DNA of 26,475 nt. Source: Candidatus Saccharimonadota bacterium. GTDB taxonomy: Bacteria > Patescibacteriota > Saccharimonadia > Saccharimonadales > Saccharimonadaceae. The notes below the pieces were generated by a model. The model worked only from the letters and a program-made list of their open reading frames with translations, made no database searches and had not been told where the DNA came from. The position numbers and the translations under genes are program-made. Of this stretch, positions 1-7,590 are shown one piece after another. The number at the start of each line of letters is the position of its first letter. The first letter of the stretch is position 1. Where the stretch lies: contig JAGQND010000003.1 in assembly GCA_020428265.1 (NCBI GenBank), positions 1-26,475 on the forward strand. The letters run 5' to 3'.

Positions 1-561
1 GCCATGAGCGGGCTGGATAGGCCAGAGCTGGGCGAGGTGGTGATAGATGGTGAAAACATATTGGCGCTGAAGCAAAAACAAGTCGATAAATTTCGTGCTA
101 ACAAGATGAGTTTTGTGTTTCAGAGCTTTTTTGTGCAGGCAAATGAAAGTTGTTACGACAACGTAAGTTTGCCACTAGAGGTAGCAGATGTGTCGCGTGG
201 TGAGCGTCATGACAAGATTATAGCCGCGCTAGAGGCTGTGCAGCTGGGCGATAAGGTGAAGCAAAAGGCTAAGAATTTGTCTGGTGGCCAAAAACAACGC
301 TTAGCAGTGGCCAGGGCGATAGTAAATAACCCCGAGATATTATTTGCCGACGAGCCAACTGGAAATCTAGATAGCTCTACGGGTGACGTGATAGAGGATT
401 TGCTGTTTTCGTACAACCGTGATAGAGGCGCAACGCTTATAATTGTAACTCACGACAACGACTTGGCTGCGAAATGCGACATGCAAATTAAGATAAAAGA
501 TGGCAAGATTGAATCAATAAGTGGTTCGCCCAAAAAAGCCAAGAAAGGGGCGAATAAATAA
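1..561 (+). CDS. ABC transporter ATP-binding protein, MacB/LolD type (5' end outside window)
   Basis: ATPase subunit that powers an inner-membrane MacB/LolCDE-type transporter or envelope machine. The reading frame is open at base 1, and the visible protein begins in the stretch that normally follows Walker A (SGLDRPELGEV), so the gene starts upstream and Walker A is missing only because the window is cut. The first ATG at base 4 is not a credible start. Visible motifs are the Q-loop (SFVFQSFF), the signature LSGGQKQR, Walker B ILFADEPTGNLD and the switch histidine in IIVTHD. The usual 'LIPTLTALENV' stretch after the Q-loop is replaced by an unusual VQANESCYDNV. The stop codon overlaps the permease start by one base (TAATG), so the two are translationally coupled. 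The transported substrate cannot be read from the sequence. Confidence 0.9.
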   Translation, partial: AMSGLDRPELGEVVIDGENILALKQKQVDKFRANKMSFVFQSFFVQANESCYDNVSLPLEVADVSRGERHDKIIAALEAVQLGDKVKQKAKNLSGGQKQRLAVARAIVNNPEILFADEPTGNLDSSTGDVIEDLLFSYNRDRGATLIIVTHDNDLAAKCDMQIKIKDGKIESISGSPKKAKKGANK

Positions 562-1826
562 TGCGTACAACAGATATAGTCAGGCGTGCTGGGCGGAGTC
601 TAGTGCAGGCAAAGGTGCGCACTCTCTTGACCGCCATAGCCATAAGTGTCGGGGCATTTACTATAACCTTAGCGCTGGCTGCGGGCACTGGTGGTAAACA
701 ATACACCGATGATTTGATAAATAACAATGGCGACGCGCGTAGTTTGAACGTGTTTGCTAAGGTGCAAGACCAGAAGAGCGATGGCCCCCAAAAATACGGT
801 GAAACTGATAAAGGTGTGGCGCAAGGATTTTTGGGTGATGGCGATATAGCTAAAATCAAGCAAATAAGCGGCGTAGAGAGTGTGATTCCGATGTACAGTG
901 TAAATGCTACGTATATGATGGGCGCGAATGGTGAAAAATATGAAACTTCGCTGTATATTAAGGTTGACCAAACAGGGGTAGATTTAGCAGCCGGAGAGCT
1001 TAAGGATGATCAGCCTAAACAGGGTACGGTGATTGTGTCGGAAAGCTATGTAAAGTCGCTTGGTTTTAAAGATGCCAAAGATGCCGTGGGTAAAACTTTG
1101 ACACTACATATAGACAAGCAGACTCTGCCTGGCCTGCCAGCAGAGGGTAAAGACATGGTATTTACCATAGCGGCTGTAGATAAAAAGTCAGACACCATAC
1201 TAAACTACCAAGAGGGTGTGCGCGTGGGTGCTGTGGACGGCGAAGAGATTTACAGGTATCAAACGCCCGAAGCCGCTGCTAACCAATACTATGGTTTGAC
1301 TGTGCGCGTGGATGCTAGTGCAGACCCTGCAGTAGTGCAAGATACCTTAAAAGATAAGGGATACGAGGTGTTTTCTATAAAAGACGTGCAGCAGATACTG
1401 TTTACATTTGTAAATGTAGTAATGGGCGGCGCGGCAGGGTTTGGCGCACTGGCTATACTAGCGTCGATATTCGGCATAATAAACACGCAATATATAAGTG
1501 TACTTGAGCGAACGCAGCAAATCGGCCTTATGAAGGCTCTCGGCGCACGTCGTCGCGATATAGGTCGACTATTTCGCTACGAGGCGGCTTGGGTAGGGTT
1601 TTTGGGTGGTGTGATTGGTACGGGCCTGGCCCTGCTTGTAGGGCTTGCAAATCCTTGGATTACTAAGCAATTAAATCTTGAAAAAGGTACGAATTTACTA
1701 GTTTTTGACCCTCTGTACAGTGTTATTTTGATAGTTTCACTTATGATAGTAGCTGTTGTGGCTGGATATTTCCCAGCACGTAAAGCGTCGAAGCTTGACC
1801 CGATAGAGGCGCTGAGAACCGAGTAG
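561..1826 (+). CDS. ABC transporter permease, MacB/FtsX-like family
   Basis: Membrane partner of the upstream ATPase, 421 residues. It has the MacB-type layout: a first membrane helix at about residues 21-43, a large extracytoplasmic domain at about 45-280, then three helices at about 285-310, 338-362 and 381-402. Family signatures are ERTQQIGLMKALGARRRDI, the cytoplasmic coupling helix that contacts the ATPase, and YFPARKASKLDPIEALR at the C terminus. The ATG shares one base with the upstream TAA, and an AAGGGG stretch about ten bases before it can act as a ribosome site. A strong terminator follows at 1867-1925, so this is the last gene of its operon. Such pairs serve lipoprotein sorting, antimicrobial export or mechanotransmission; the specific role is unknown here. 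Confidence 0.9.
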   Translation: MRTTDIVRRAGRSLVQAKVRTLLTAIAISVGAFTITLALAAGTGGKQYTDDLINNNGDARSLNVFAKVQDQKSDGPQKYGETDKGVAQGFLGDGDIAKIKQISGVESVIPMYSVNATYMMGANGEKYETSLYIKVDQTGVDLAAGELKDDQPKQGTVIVSESYVKSLGFKDAKDAVGKTLTLHIDKQTLPGLPAEGKDMVFTIAAVDKKSDTILNYQEGVRVGAVDGEEIYRYQTPEAAANQYYGLTVRVDASADPAVVQDTLKDKGYEVFSIKDVQQILFTFVNVVMGGAAGFGALAILASIFGIINTQYISVLERTQQIGLMKALGARRRDIGRLFRYEAAWVGFLGGVIGTGLALLVGLANPWITKQLNLEKGTNLLVFDPLYSVILIVSLMIVAVVAGYFPARKASKLDPIEALRTE

Positions 1827-1842
1827 TCTGTAACGACTTTGA

Positions 1843-1947
1843 CCCAAGTATCCTCCGGACCATACGTGACAACCATAAGATTCCTGACGCAAGCTCAAGA
1901 TTCTTATGGTTGTCAGCGGTTTTTTAATGGTCCGTTAAATACTTGGG
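1843..1947. repeat. Outer interrupted inverted repeat enclosing the terminator
   Basis: Arms 1843-1863 and 1927-1947 are 21 bases each. CCCAAGTAT pairs with ATACTTGGG and CGGACCAT pairs with ATGGTCCG, separated by a 4x4 mismatch. They flank the inner 14-bp terminator stem, giving a nested structure of 105 bases between the permease gene and serS. I see no clear target-site duplication at the borders and no second copy in the window. It could be a remnant of a small palindromic element or an extended RNA fold. Confidence 0.75.
1867..1925 (+). terminator. Rho-independent terminator of the ABC operon
   Basis: A perfect 14-bp stem (arms 1867-1880 and 1902-1915) encloses a 21-base loop. It is followed by GCGG and six T at 1920-1925. 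It lies 40 bases after the permease stop and points in the operon's direction. It sits inside a larger inverted repeat, listed separately. Confidence 0.85.
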
Positions 1948-1975
1948 CCGCGTCGCACCTATAGGTTGTATATCT

Positions 1976-1983
1976 GGTATAAT
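1976..1983 (+). promoter_or_regulatory. serS promoter (extended -10), leaderless geometry
   Basis: TGG precedes TATAAT at 1978-1983, an extended -10 element. No convincing -35 is present. Only 8 bases separate the hexamer from the serS ATG and no Shine-Dalgarno sequence is present, so transcription should begin at or within a base or two of the start codon. Confidence 0.7.
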
Positions 1984-1991
1984 ATGTACAT

Positions 1992-3290
1992 ATGATAGAT
2001 ATAAAACTACTGCGCGAGAACCCTGAAGCTGTGGCAAAAAATGCCAAAGACAAAGGCTATGATGTAGATGTGAACAAAATAGTTACTCTAGACGAAGAAC
2101 GTCGTAAGCTGCAGCAACAAGTGGATGATTTGCGCGAAAAACGCAATCAAAATGCCGCTAAGATGAAGGGTGGCAAGCCTAGTCAAGACCTCATAGATGA
2201 TGGTAAGCAGATAAAAATAGAGCTTGCTGAGCGCGAGGGCTACCTAAATAGTACTGAAGCTGAGTTTTTGGAGCTATTTAAGAAAGTTCCAAACATGGCG
2301 GCAGGTGATGTGCCGTATGGCGCTAGTGAAGATGAAAATGTGGTTGCCAAAGTGGTGGGTGATAAAACTGAGTTTGATTTTGCACCTAAAAATCACTACG
2401 AAATAGCTGAAAAGCGTGACTGGATAGACAAAGAGCGTGCGGCTAAGGTGTCTGGTTCACGATTTGCCTATATAAAAGGCGAATTAGTGAAGTTACAGCT
2501 GGCAATTGTGAGTTATGTAGTAAATACACTTAGTGATGAAGTAAAACTCCGTGAAATTGCCGATAGCGCGGGCTTAAATGTGGCAGTAAAGCCATTTACG
2601 CCTATTTTGCCACCTCTTATGATACGCACCGAGCTGTATGACGCCATGGATAGGCTTGAGCCGCGTGATGATCGCTATAAAATAGAGGACGAAGACCTGT
2701 GGCTACAGGGAAGCGCGGAGCATGTACTAGGTAGTATGCATGCCGATGAGATTTTTGATGAAGCACAGTTGCCACTGCGTTACCTGGGGTACGCTACGAG
2801 TTTTCGTCGCGAGGCTGGCACGTATGGCAAAGACATGGAAGGTATTTTGCGCATGCATCAGTTCGACAAGCTCGAAATGGAGAGCTTTACCACTGGCGAC
2901 GACGGCTTAAACGAGCACTTGTTATTTGTGGCTGTGCAGGAATATTTGCTAAATTCACTGGGTTTGCCGTATCAGGTGATACAAAAGTGTACAGCTGATA
3001 TAGGTAAGCCGAACGCGCGTGGTATAGACATGGAAGTGTGGCTACCTGGGCAAGATAAATACCGCGAAACACATACTGCGGATTATATGACAGATTATCA
3101 GTCGCGCAGGCTTAAAACCCGCGTGCGGAGAAGTGATGGTAGCTTGGAATTAGTGCATACTAATGACGCTACTGCGTTTGCGCTAGGCCGCATAATGATT
3201 GCCATAATTGAGAACGGCCAGGATAAAAACGGTAACGTGCGTGTACCAGAAGTTTTGCGACCATACCTTGGCGGCCGTGAGGTTTTGTAG
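1992..3290 (+). CDS. serS: Seryl-tRNA synthetase
   Basis: Charges tRNA-Ser (and tRNA-Sec where present) with serine in the cytoplasm. It has 432 residues, normal for the family. The N-terminal arm (MIDIKLLRENPE, residues 1-105) is the long antiparallel coiled coil that grips the tRNA variable arm. The class II catalytic core follows: LQGSAEHVLG near 238-247 matches the serine-binding TxE region with Ser in place of Thr, motif 2 is FRREAGTYGKDMEGILRMHQFDK at 271-293, and motif 3 is ALGRIMIAIIENGQ near residue 400. The start is fixed by the family N terminus and by a -10 box 8 bases upstream. The next gene begins 11 bases after the stop, so it probably lies in the same transcript. Confidence 0.97.
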   Translation: MIDIKLLRENPEAVAKNAKDKGYDVDVNKIVTLDEERRKLQQQVDDLREKRNQNAAKMKGGKPSQDLIDDGKQIKIELAEREGYLNSTEAEFLELFKKVPNMAAGDVPYGASEDENVVAKVVGDKTEFDFAPKNHYEIAEKRDWIDKERAAKVSGSRFAYIKGELVKLQLAIVSYVVNTLSDEVKLREIADSAGLNVAVKPFTPILPPLMIRTELYDAMDRLEPRDDRYKIEDEDLWLQGSAEHVLGSMHADEIFDEAQLPLRYLGYATSFRREAGTYGKDMEGILRMHQFDKLEMESFTTGDDGLNEHLLFVAVQEYLLNSLGLPYQVIQKCTADIGKPNARGIDMEVWLPGQDKYRETHTADYMTDYQSRRLKTRVRRSDGSLELVHTNDATAFALGRIMIAIIENGQDKNGNVRVPEVLRPYLGGREVL

Positions 3291-3301
3291 GCTTTTTGCA
3301 T

Positions 3302-3796
3302 ATGCAAAAACTTATCATTATCAGGGGTAATTCTGGCAGCGGTAAGTCTACTGTCGCTAAGAAATTACGACAAAAATTAGGTCCAGAGACGATGCTTATA
3401 TCGCAAGATGTTGTTCGTCGAGATATTCTGGGTGTAAAAGACTACAACGGTAACCCAACGGTTCAACTAATTCATGATTTAGCCATGTACGGGAAAAAGA
3501 TAGGGTTCACGGTAATGATAGAGGGGATATTGAAGGCATCATCTAATAGTGAAATGCTTAAAAGTCTTGCGCGAGAGTTTGACGGTGGTGTGTTGGTGTA
3601 TTATTTTGATGTGCCGTTTGAGGAAACTTTGAGGCGACACGATATGAAGCCGAATAAAGACGAATTCGGCGAGGAAGAGATGCAGCGTTGGTGGATAGAG
3701 AAAGATTATTTGGGCGTGACGGGTGAGGTGACGCTGGACGCCGAAATGAGCGAAGACGAAATAGTAGAAAAAATATACACTGACTGTAATATTTGA
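3302..3796 (+). CDS. P-loop kinase, AAA_33/zeta-toxin-like fold
   Basis: A small (164-residue) ATP-binding protein that probably phosphorylates a nucleotide, sugar or other small molecule. Walker A is GNSGSGKST at residues 9-17, right after the first beta strand (MQKLIIIR). A Walker-B-like IEGI follows at mid-protein, and a lid-like arginine region (EETLRRHDMK) is near 103-112. The C-terminal stretch with EEMQRWWIEKDYLG is typical of uncharacterised kinases of this type. ATG at 3302 was chosen; an in-frame TTG at 3296 would add only two residues. It follows serS by 11 bases and precedes a methyltransferase, neither of which fixes its substrate. A toxin role is unlikely because no antitoxin-like small gene is next to it. 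Confidence 0.75.
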   Translation: MQKLIIIRGNSGSGKSTVAKKLRQKLGPETMLISQDVVRRDILGVKDYNGNPTVQLIHDLAMYGKKIGFTVMIEGILKASSNSEMLKSLAREFDGGVLVYYFDVPFEETLRRHDMKPNKDEFGEEEMQRWWIEKDYLGVTGEVTLDAEMSEDEIVEKIYTDCNI

Positions 3797-3822
3797 TACA
3801 CTGGTGTGAATTAATGGGTGGC

Positions 3823-3827
3823 GGGAG
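3823..3827 (+). promoter_or_regulatory. Ribosome binding site deciding the methyltransferase start
   Basis: GGGAG lies 5 bases before ATG at 3833. This favours that ATG over the in-frame GTG at 3818, which has no such signal upstream. Confidence 0.6.
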
Positions 3828-3832
3828 AAAAT

Positions 3833-4444
3833 ATGGAATTTTTGAGTGGCCACGAAGATATGAGCAATAATGACAGGACCCTAGCTACATACGAGCGTAG
3901 GGCGGCAGAATACGTAGAGGGTACGCAGCACGAGGTATCGGGTGCGTTTAAGGAATGGCTGGATGCGACTATTGAAAATCTCAGCACTGACGCACGAATA
4001 CTTGAGATAGGCAGCGCGTTTGGGCGTGATGCGGATTACCTAGAGGGCAAAGGGTATAGTGTTGAGTGTACAGATGCTACGCAGGCGTTTGTTGACTTGC
4101 TGAATAAGGCTAATTTTGGTGCCCGTAAGTTGAATGTTATAAAAGATGAAATCGATGGAAATTATGATTTGATTTTGGCTAATGCTGTGTTTTTGCACTT
4201 TACACGCGAAGAGTTGGCTGGAGTTCTAGGCAAGACGCATGCTGCGCTTAACGAAGGTGGTCGCTTAGGTTTTACTATAGCTGAAGGTGACGGCGAAGAG
4301 TGGTCGGACCGAAAAGTTGGCGAGATGCGGTATTTCTGTCGCTGGCGCAAAGATGAGTTGGCGAATGAATTAAATGCAGCTGGTTTTGCGAATATAGATA
4401 TTGTAAATAGCGAAGGCTGGCTGCACGTTATAGCTGACAAGTAG
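3833..4444 (+). CDS. SAM-dependent class I methyltransferase
   Basis: A soluble methyltransferase of 203 residues with a Methyltransf_11/25-type Rossmann fold. Motif I is ILEIGSAFGRDADYL at about 56-70, with the acidic end of strand 2 at ECTDAT (D81). Motif IV-like YDLILANAVFLHFTREEL follows, and the post-motif GGRLGFTIAEGDGEEW closes the core. These features suggest a small-molecule methyltransferase. It is the third gene after serS and probably ends that transcript; hpf has its own promoter 35 bases further on. The substrate is not predictable. The start was set by a Shine-Dalgarno match; an upstream GTG would add five residues. Confidence 0.8.
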   Translation: MEFLSGHEDMSNNDRTLATYERRAAEYVEGTQHEVSGAFKEWLDATIENLSTDARILEIGSAFGRDADYLEGKGYSVECTDATQAFVDLLNKANFGARKLNVIKDEIDGNYDLILANAVFLHFTREELAGVLGKTHAALNEGGRLGFTIAEGDGEEWSDRKVGEMRYFCRWRKDELANELNAAGFANIDIVNSEGWLHVIADK

Positions 4445-4475
4445 CGTTGGTGTAATGTATTTATGTTTAAAAGTT

Positions 4476-4484
4476 TGGTATAAT
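4476..4484 (+). promoter_or_regulatory. hpf promoter (extended -10)
   Basis: TGG then TATAAT at 4479-4484. The predicted transcription start is near 4491, leaving a leader of about 15 bases that contains a full Shine-Dalgarno sequence. Unlike many starts in the window it is not leaderless. Confidence 0.75.
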
Positions 4485-4494
4485 ATAAGTACCG

Positions 4495-4502
4495 AAAGGA
4501 GG
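4495..4502 (+). promoter_or_regulatory. Strong Shine-Dalgarno sequence of hpf
   Basis: AAAGGAGG sits 4 bases before the ATG, one of the best ribosome sites in the window. Confidence 0.8.
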
Positions 4503-4506
4503 ACAT

Positions 4507-4890
4507 ATGATTAACAAAATCTCCATCACAGGTATCAAATATGAGATCGACGACACTACGAGGAAGTACGTCGTGAAGAAAGTTACCAGGCTCGGCAGGT
4601 ATTTACCGCGGCATGCGCGTAAGTCAGCCACGGCAGAAGTTATTCTGCAGGAAGTTAATCGACCACATGGCAACAAATATGAGGCCGAAGTTGTGATACA
4701 TGTTCCCAATAAAACTCTTACAGCCAAAGATTCAACAGTAAATATACTGGCTGCTTTTGACATAGTCGAGTCAAAGCTTGTATCTCAGCTGCACCGCTAC
4801 AAGGCGCAGAGCATTGAGCATATTGGCAAGCGTCGATCGCTATTATCTAAGATACGCCATGGATATCGCCCAAAAACTAGTGAAATTTAG
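4507..4890 (+). CDS. hpf: Ribosome hibernation-promoting factor, short form
   Basis: Binds the small ribosomal subunit near the mRNA/tRNA path and idles ribosomes during stress or stationary phase. The 127-residue protein has the S30AE beta-alpha-beta-beta-beta-alpha layout: MINKISITGIKYEI opens strand 1, VVKKVTRLGRYLP is helix 1, AEVILQEV / YEAEVVIHVPNKTLTAKDS are the strands, and NILAAFDIVESKLVSQLHRYKAQ is helix 2. It lacks the C-terminal dimerisation domain of long HPF (about 180 residues), so it is HPF/RaiA-like in size. It has its own extended -10 promoter and a strong Shine-Dalgarno sequence. It lies just upstream of secA, which also has its own -10. RaiA is the alternative name. Confidence 0.9.
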   Translation: MINKISITGIKYEIDDTTRKYVVKKVTRLGRYLPRHARKSATAEVILQEVNRPHGNKYEAEVVIHVPNKTLTAKDSTVNILAAFDIVESKLVSQLHRYKAQSIEHIGKRRSLLSKIRHGYRPKTSEI

Positions 4891-4900
4891 TTAAATTGTA

Positions 4901-4928
4901 GTATTTTACCTACGAAATACGCTATAAT
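4901..4928 (+). promoter_or_regulatory. secA promoter with small inverted repeat in the spacer
   Basis: TATAAT at 4923-4928 predicts a start near 4935 and a leader of about 40 bases. Within the leader AGGAG (4958-4962) and TAGGGA (4963-4968) are candidate ribosome sites, neither ideally spaced. A GTATTT/AAATAC inverted repeat at 4901-4920 abuts the -10 box and could bind a regulator; this is weak. Confidence 0.5.
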
Positions 4929-4974
4929 AAGTACCAGTTATTTCAGATAGAGACAGCAGGAGTAGGGATTTCTT

Positions 4975-7590
4975 ATGGTAAGTAGACAAGGCGTATTAAC
5001 TAAAGTTTTTGGTGACCCTCAAAAGAAGCTTCTTAAAGGGCTACAAAAGCGAGTAGGTGCTATAAATGCACTCGCAGACAAATATGAAAAAATGACCAAA
5101 CCGGAGCTACAAAAGCAGACGGAGGTTTTAAAAAAGCGTCTTGATGACAAAAAAACAACACTAGATGATATTTTGCCAGATGCTTTTGCTTTGGTGCGCG
5201 CAGCTAGTGTAAAAGTGCTAGGCATGCGTCACTTTGACGTGCAGCTGATAGGCGGTATGGCTCTACACGACGGCAACGTGGCCGAGATGAAAACCGGTGA
5301 AGGTAAAACTTTGGTGGCGACACTACCTGTGTACCTAAACGCACTAGAAGGCAAGGGCGTGCACGTGGTTACTGTGAATGACTACCTGGCGCAGCGTGAT
5401 GCCGGCTGGATGGGTGAATTGTACGACTTTTTAGGTATGAGTACCGGTGTTATTGTGAACGAAGCGTCGTATATATATGACGCTAAGTTTGACAACGAAA
5501 AGCATGACGACCCTCGTATGCGTAAGCTGCGCCCGGTTACTCGCAAGGAAGCTTATGCTGCAGATATAACTTACGGTACTAACAATGAGTTTGGCTTTGA
5601 CTATTTGCGCGACAACATGGTGAATGAAGTCGAAGAGCTGCGCCAGCGCGAACTTAACTTTGCGATTGTTGACGAGGTTGACTCTATTTTGATCGACGAA
5701 GCTCGTACGCCACTTATCATAAGTGCTCCCGCTGCGGAAAACCCAGATAGTTACTATCAGTTTGCTAAAATTGCTGACAAGCTTGTACCTGAAGATTATG
5801 TACTAGACGAGAAGCGCCGTACTGTAGCCTTGACCGATGACGGTGTAGAAAAAGTACAAAAAATGTTGGGTATAAAGAATTTGTACAGTCCAGACTATAT
5901 ACGCTCCGTGTATCACATGGACCAAGCTTTGAAAGCTCAGACGCTATTTAAGCGAGACAAAGACTACGTGGTGACAAATGATGGTGAAGTGATAATCGTA
6001 GATGAACACACTGGTCGTTTAATGCAAGGTCGCCGCTACAATGAAGGTTTGCACCAGGCTATTGAGGCTAAGGAAAACGTACCTGTGCTGCAAGAGAGCA
6101 TGACACTTGCTACGATTTCGTTCCAGAATTACTTCCGCTTGTATAGCAAACTATCTGGCATGACCGGTACGGCATTTACAGAGGCCGAGGAGTTCCAGCA
6201 GATTTATAGTTTGGATGTAATCCAGGTTCCGCCAAACCGTACAATTGCACGTGTGGACCACGAAGACTTGATATTTAAGAGTGAGGCCGGCAAGCTGAAG
6301 GCTGTAGCGGAAGCTATAAAAGAATATCATAAGGCTGGCCGACCAGTGCTTGTAGGTAGTGCGTCTATTACTAAAAACGAGTTGATAGCGAAATATCTAG
6401 ATAAAGAAGGTATAAAATACGAGCTACTAAACGCTAAGAACAACGAACGTGAAGCTTCGATAGTGGAGCGTGCTGGCGAAAAAGGTGCTATAACTCTAGC
6501 AACTAATATTGCTGGTCGTGGTACCGACATAAAGCTTGGTGAGGGTGTCAAAGAGCTTGGCGGCTTGGTGGTTATTGGTAGTGAACGTCACGAATCTCGC
6601 CGTATCGACAATCAGCTGCGTGGTCGTGGTGGTCGTCAGGGTGATCCTGGTGATACTCAGTTCTATGTATCTACCGAAGATGACCTAATGCGTATATTCC
6701 AGGGCGACAGGATTGCGAGCCTAATGGGGCGCCTAGGCGTAGACGAAGATACTCCGATACAAAACAAGGCTGTGAGCAAAACTCTAGAAGCTGCGCAAAA
6801 ACGTGTAGAAGGCTACAACTACGATATTCGTAAAAATGTTGTTCAGTATGACAATGTGATTAATCGTCATCGTCGTGTGGTATATATTATGCGCCGCAAG
6901 ATTCTAGAGGGCGATAATATTGAGCCAGAAATTCAGCGCTTGTTTAAAGAGAAGGTTACTGAGCTAGTAGAGCTTCCTATTAAGAACAATCCTAAGTTTG
7001 TAGAGAATTTTGAAGCTGCTTTTCATGTGGCTGAAGATAAAATCAAGGTAATTGGAGCTGAAAAGAAAGATAAGCTGCGCCTAGAAGCTGCCTTGAAGCT
7101 AGTAAAGAAGATTTATAGTGATAAAGAAAAAGAGCTAACTCCTGAAATACTACGTAAAGTAGAGCGAGATGTTTACTTGCAGGTGTTAGATTCTCTATGG
7201 ATGCAACACCTTGAGAATATGCAACATTTGCGTGAAGGCATACACTGGCGCTCTGTTGGTCAACGTGACCCGCTAGTAGAGTACCGCGCGGAGAGTACAA
7301 AGCTATTTGATAGCTTACAGGCTACGCTTCGTGATGAAGTACTGCACACTATATTACACGTACGCCCTAGTGATGTAGTGGCTACTGCCGAGGAAGACCA
7401 CCAGACAGAGTTAACTCGCCTAGCTGAAAGTGCAGTAGAGCGTGGTGTGAACGAAGTTACTATGGGTGAAGACAATCGTGATGACGACTTTTCATCTGTG
7501 AAAAAAGAAAAAGACGAGAATCGTGTACGTAATGAAGCTCGTAAGAAGAAGAAGGCTCAGCGCCAAAACCGCAAGAGAAATCGTCGATGA
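4975..7590 (+). CDS. secA: Preprotein translocase ATPase SecA
   Basis: Motor ATPase that pushes unfolded preproteins through SecYEG at the cytoplasmic membrane. The 871-residue protein is nearly family length. Visible elements are Walker A in AEMKTGEGKT (103-112), DYLAQRD, the Walker B/linker DEVDSILIDEARTP (233-246), the crosslinking-domain region around TGRLMQGRRYNEGLHQA, motif TNIAGRGTDI, and the arginine-finger region RRIDNQLRGRGGRQGDPG. The helical scaffold follows with LDSLWMQHLENMQHLREGI. The C-terminal tail is highly basic (RKKKKAQRQNRKRNRR) and has no Cys-rich zinc motif, so SecB-type zinc contact is not expected. The stop overlaps the M16 peptidase start (ATGA), indicating coupling. 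Likely clients in this window include the two CHAP hydrolases. Confidence 0.98.
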   Translation: MVSRQGVLTKVFGDPQKKLLKGLQKRVGAINALADKYEKMTKPELQKQTEVLKKRLDDKKTTLDDILPDAFALVRAASVKVLGMRHFDVQLIGGMALHDGNVAEMKTGEGKTLVATLPVYLNALEGKGVHVVTVNDYLAQRDAGWMGELYDFLGMSTGVIVNEASYIYDAKFDNEKHDDPRMRKLRPVTRKEAYAADITYGTNNEFGFDYLRDNMVNEVEELRQRELNFAIVDEVDSILIDEARTPLIISAPAAENPDSYYQFAKIADKLVPEDYVLDEKRRTVALTDDGVEKVQKMLGIKNLYSPDYIRSVYHMDQALKAQTLFKRDKDYVVTNDGEVIIVDEHTGRLMQGRRYNEGLHQAIEAKENVPVLQESMTLATISFQNYFRLYSKLSGMTGTAFTEAEEFQQIYSLDVIQVPPNRTIARVDHEDLIFKSEAGKLKAVAEAIKEYHKAGRPVLVGSASITKNELIAKYLDKEGIKYELLNAKNNEREASIVERAGEKGAITLATNIAGRGTDIKLGEGVKELGGLVVIGSERHESRRIDNQLRGRGGRQGDPGDTQFYVSTEDDLMRIFQGDRIASLMGRLGVDEDTPIQNKAVSKTLEAAQKRVEGYNYDIRKNVVQYDNVINRHRRVVYIMRRKILEGDNIEPEIQRLFKEKVTELVELPIKNNPKFVENFEAAFHVAEDKIKVIGAEKKDKLRLEAALKLVKKIYSDKEKELTPEILRKVERDVYLQVLDSLWMQHLENMQHLREGIHWRSVGQRDPLVEYRAESTKLFDSLQATLRDEVLHTILHVRPSDVVATAEEDHQTELTRLAESAVERGVNEVTMGEDNRDDDFSSVKKEKDENRVRNEARKKKKAQRQNRKRNRR

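Noticed and set aside
1843..1947. Insertion sequence or CRISPR array
   Set aside because: There is no transposase, no repeated spaced units and no second copy in the window; only the nested inverted repeat is supported.
3296..3301. TTG start for the P-loop kinase two codons before the ATG
   Set aside because: The ATG at 3302 fits the family N terminus (MQKLIIIRG) and TTG has no supporting ribosome site.
3818..3832. GTG start for the methyltransferase
   Set aside because: GGGAG at 3823-3827 is spaced correctly for ATG 3833 and would lie inside the longer version.
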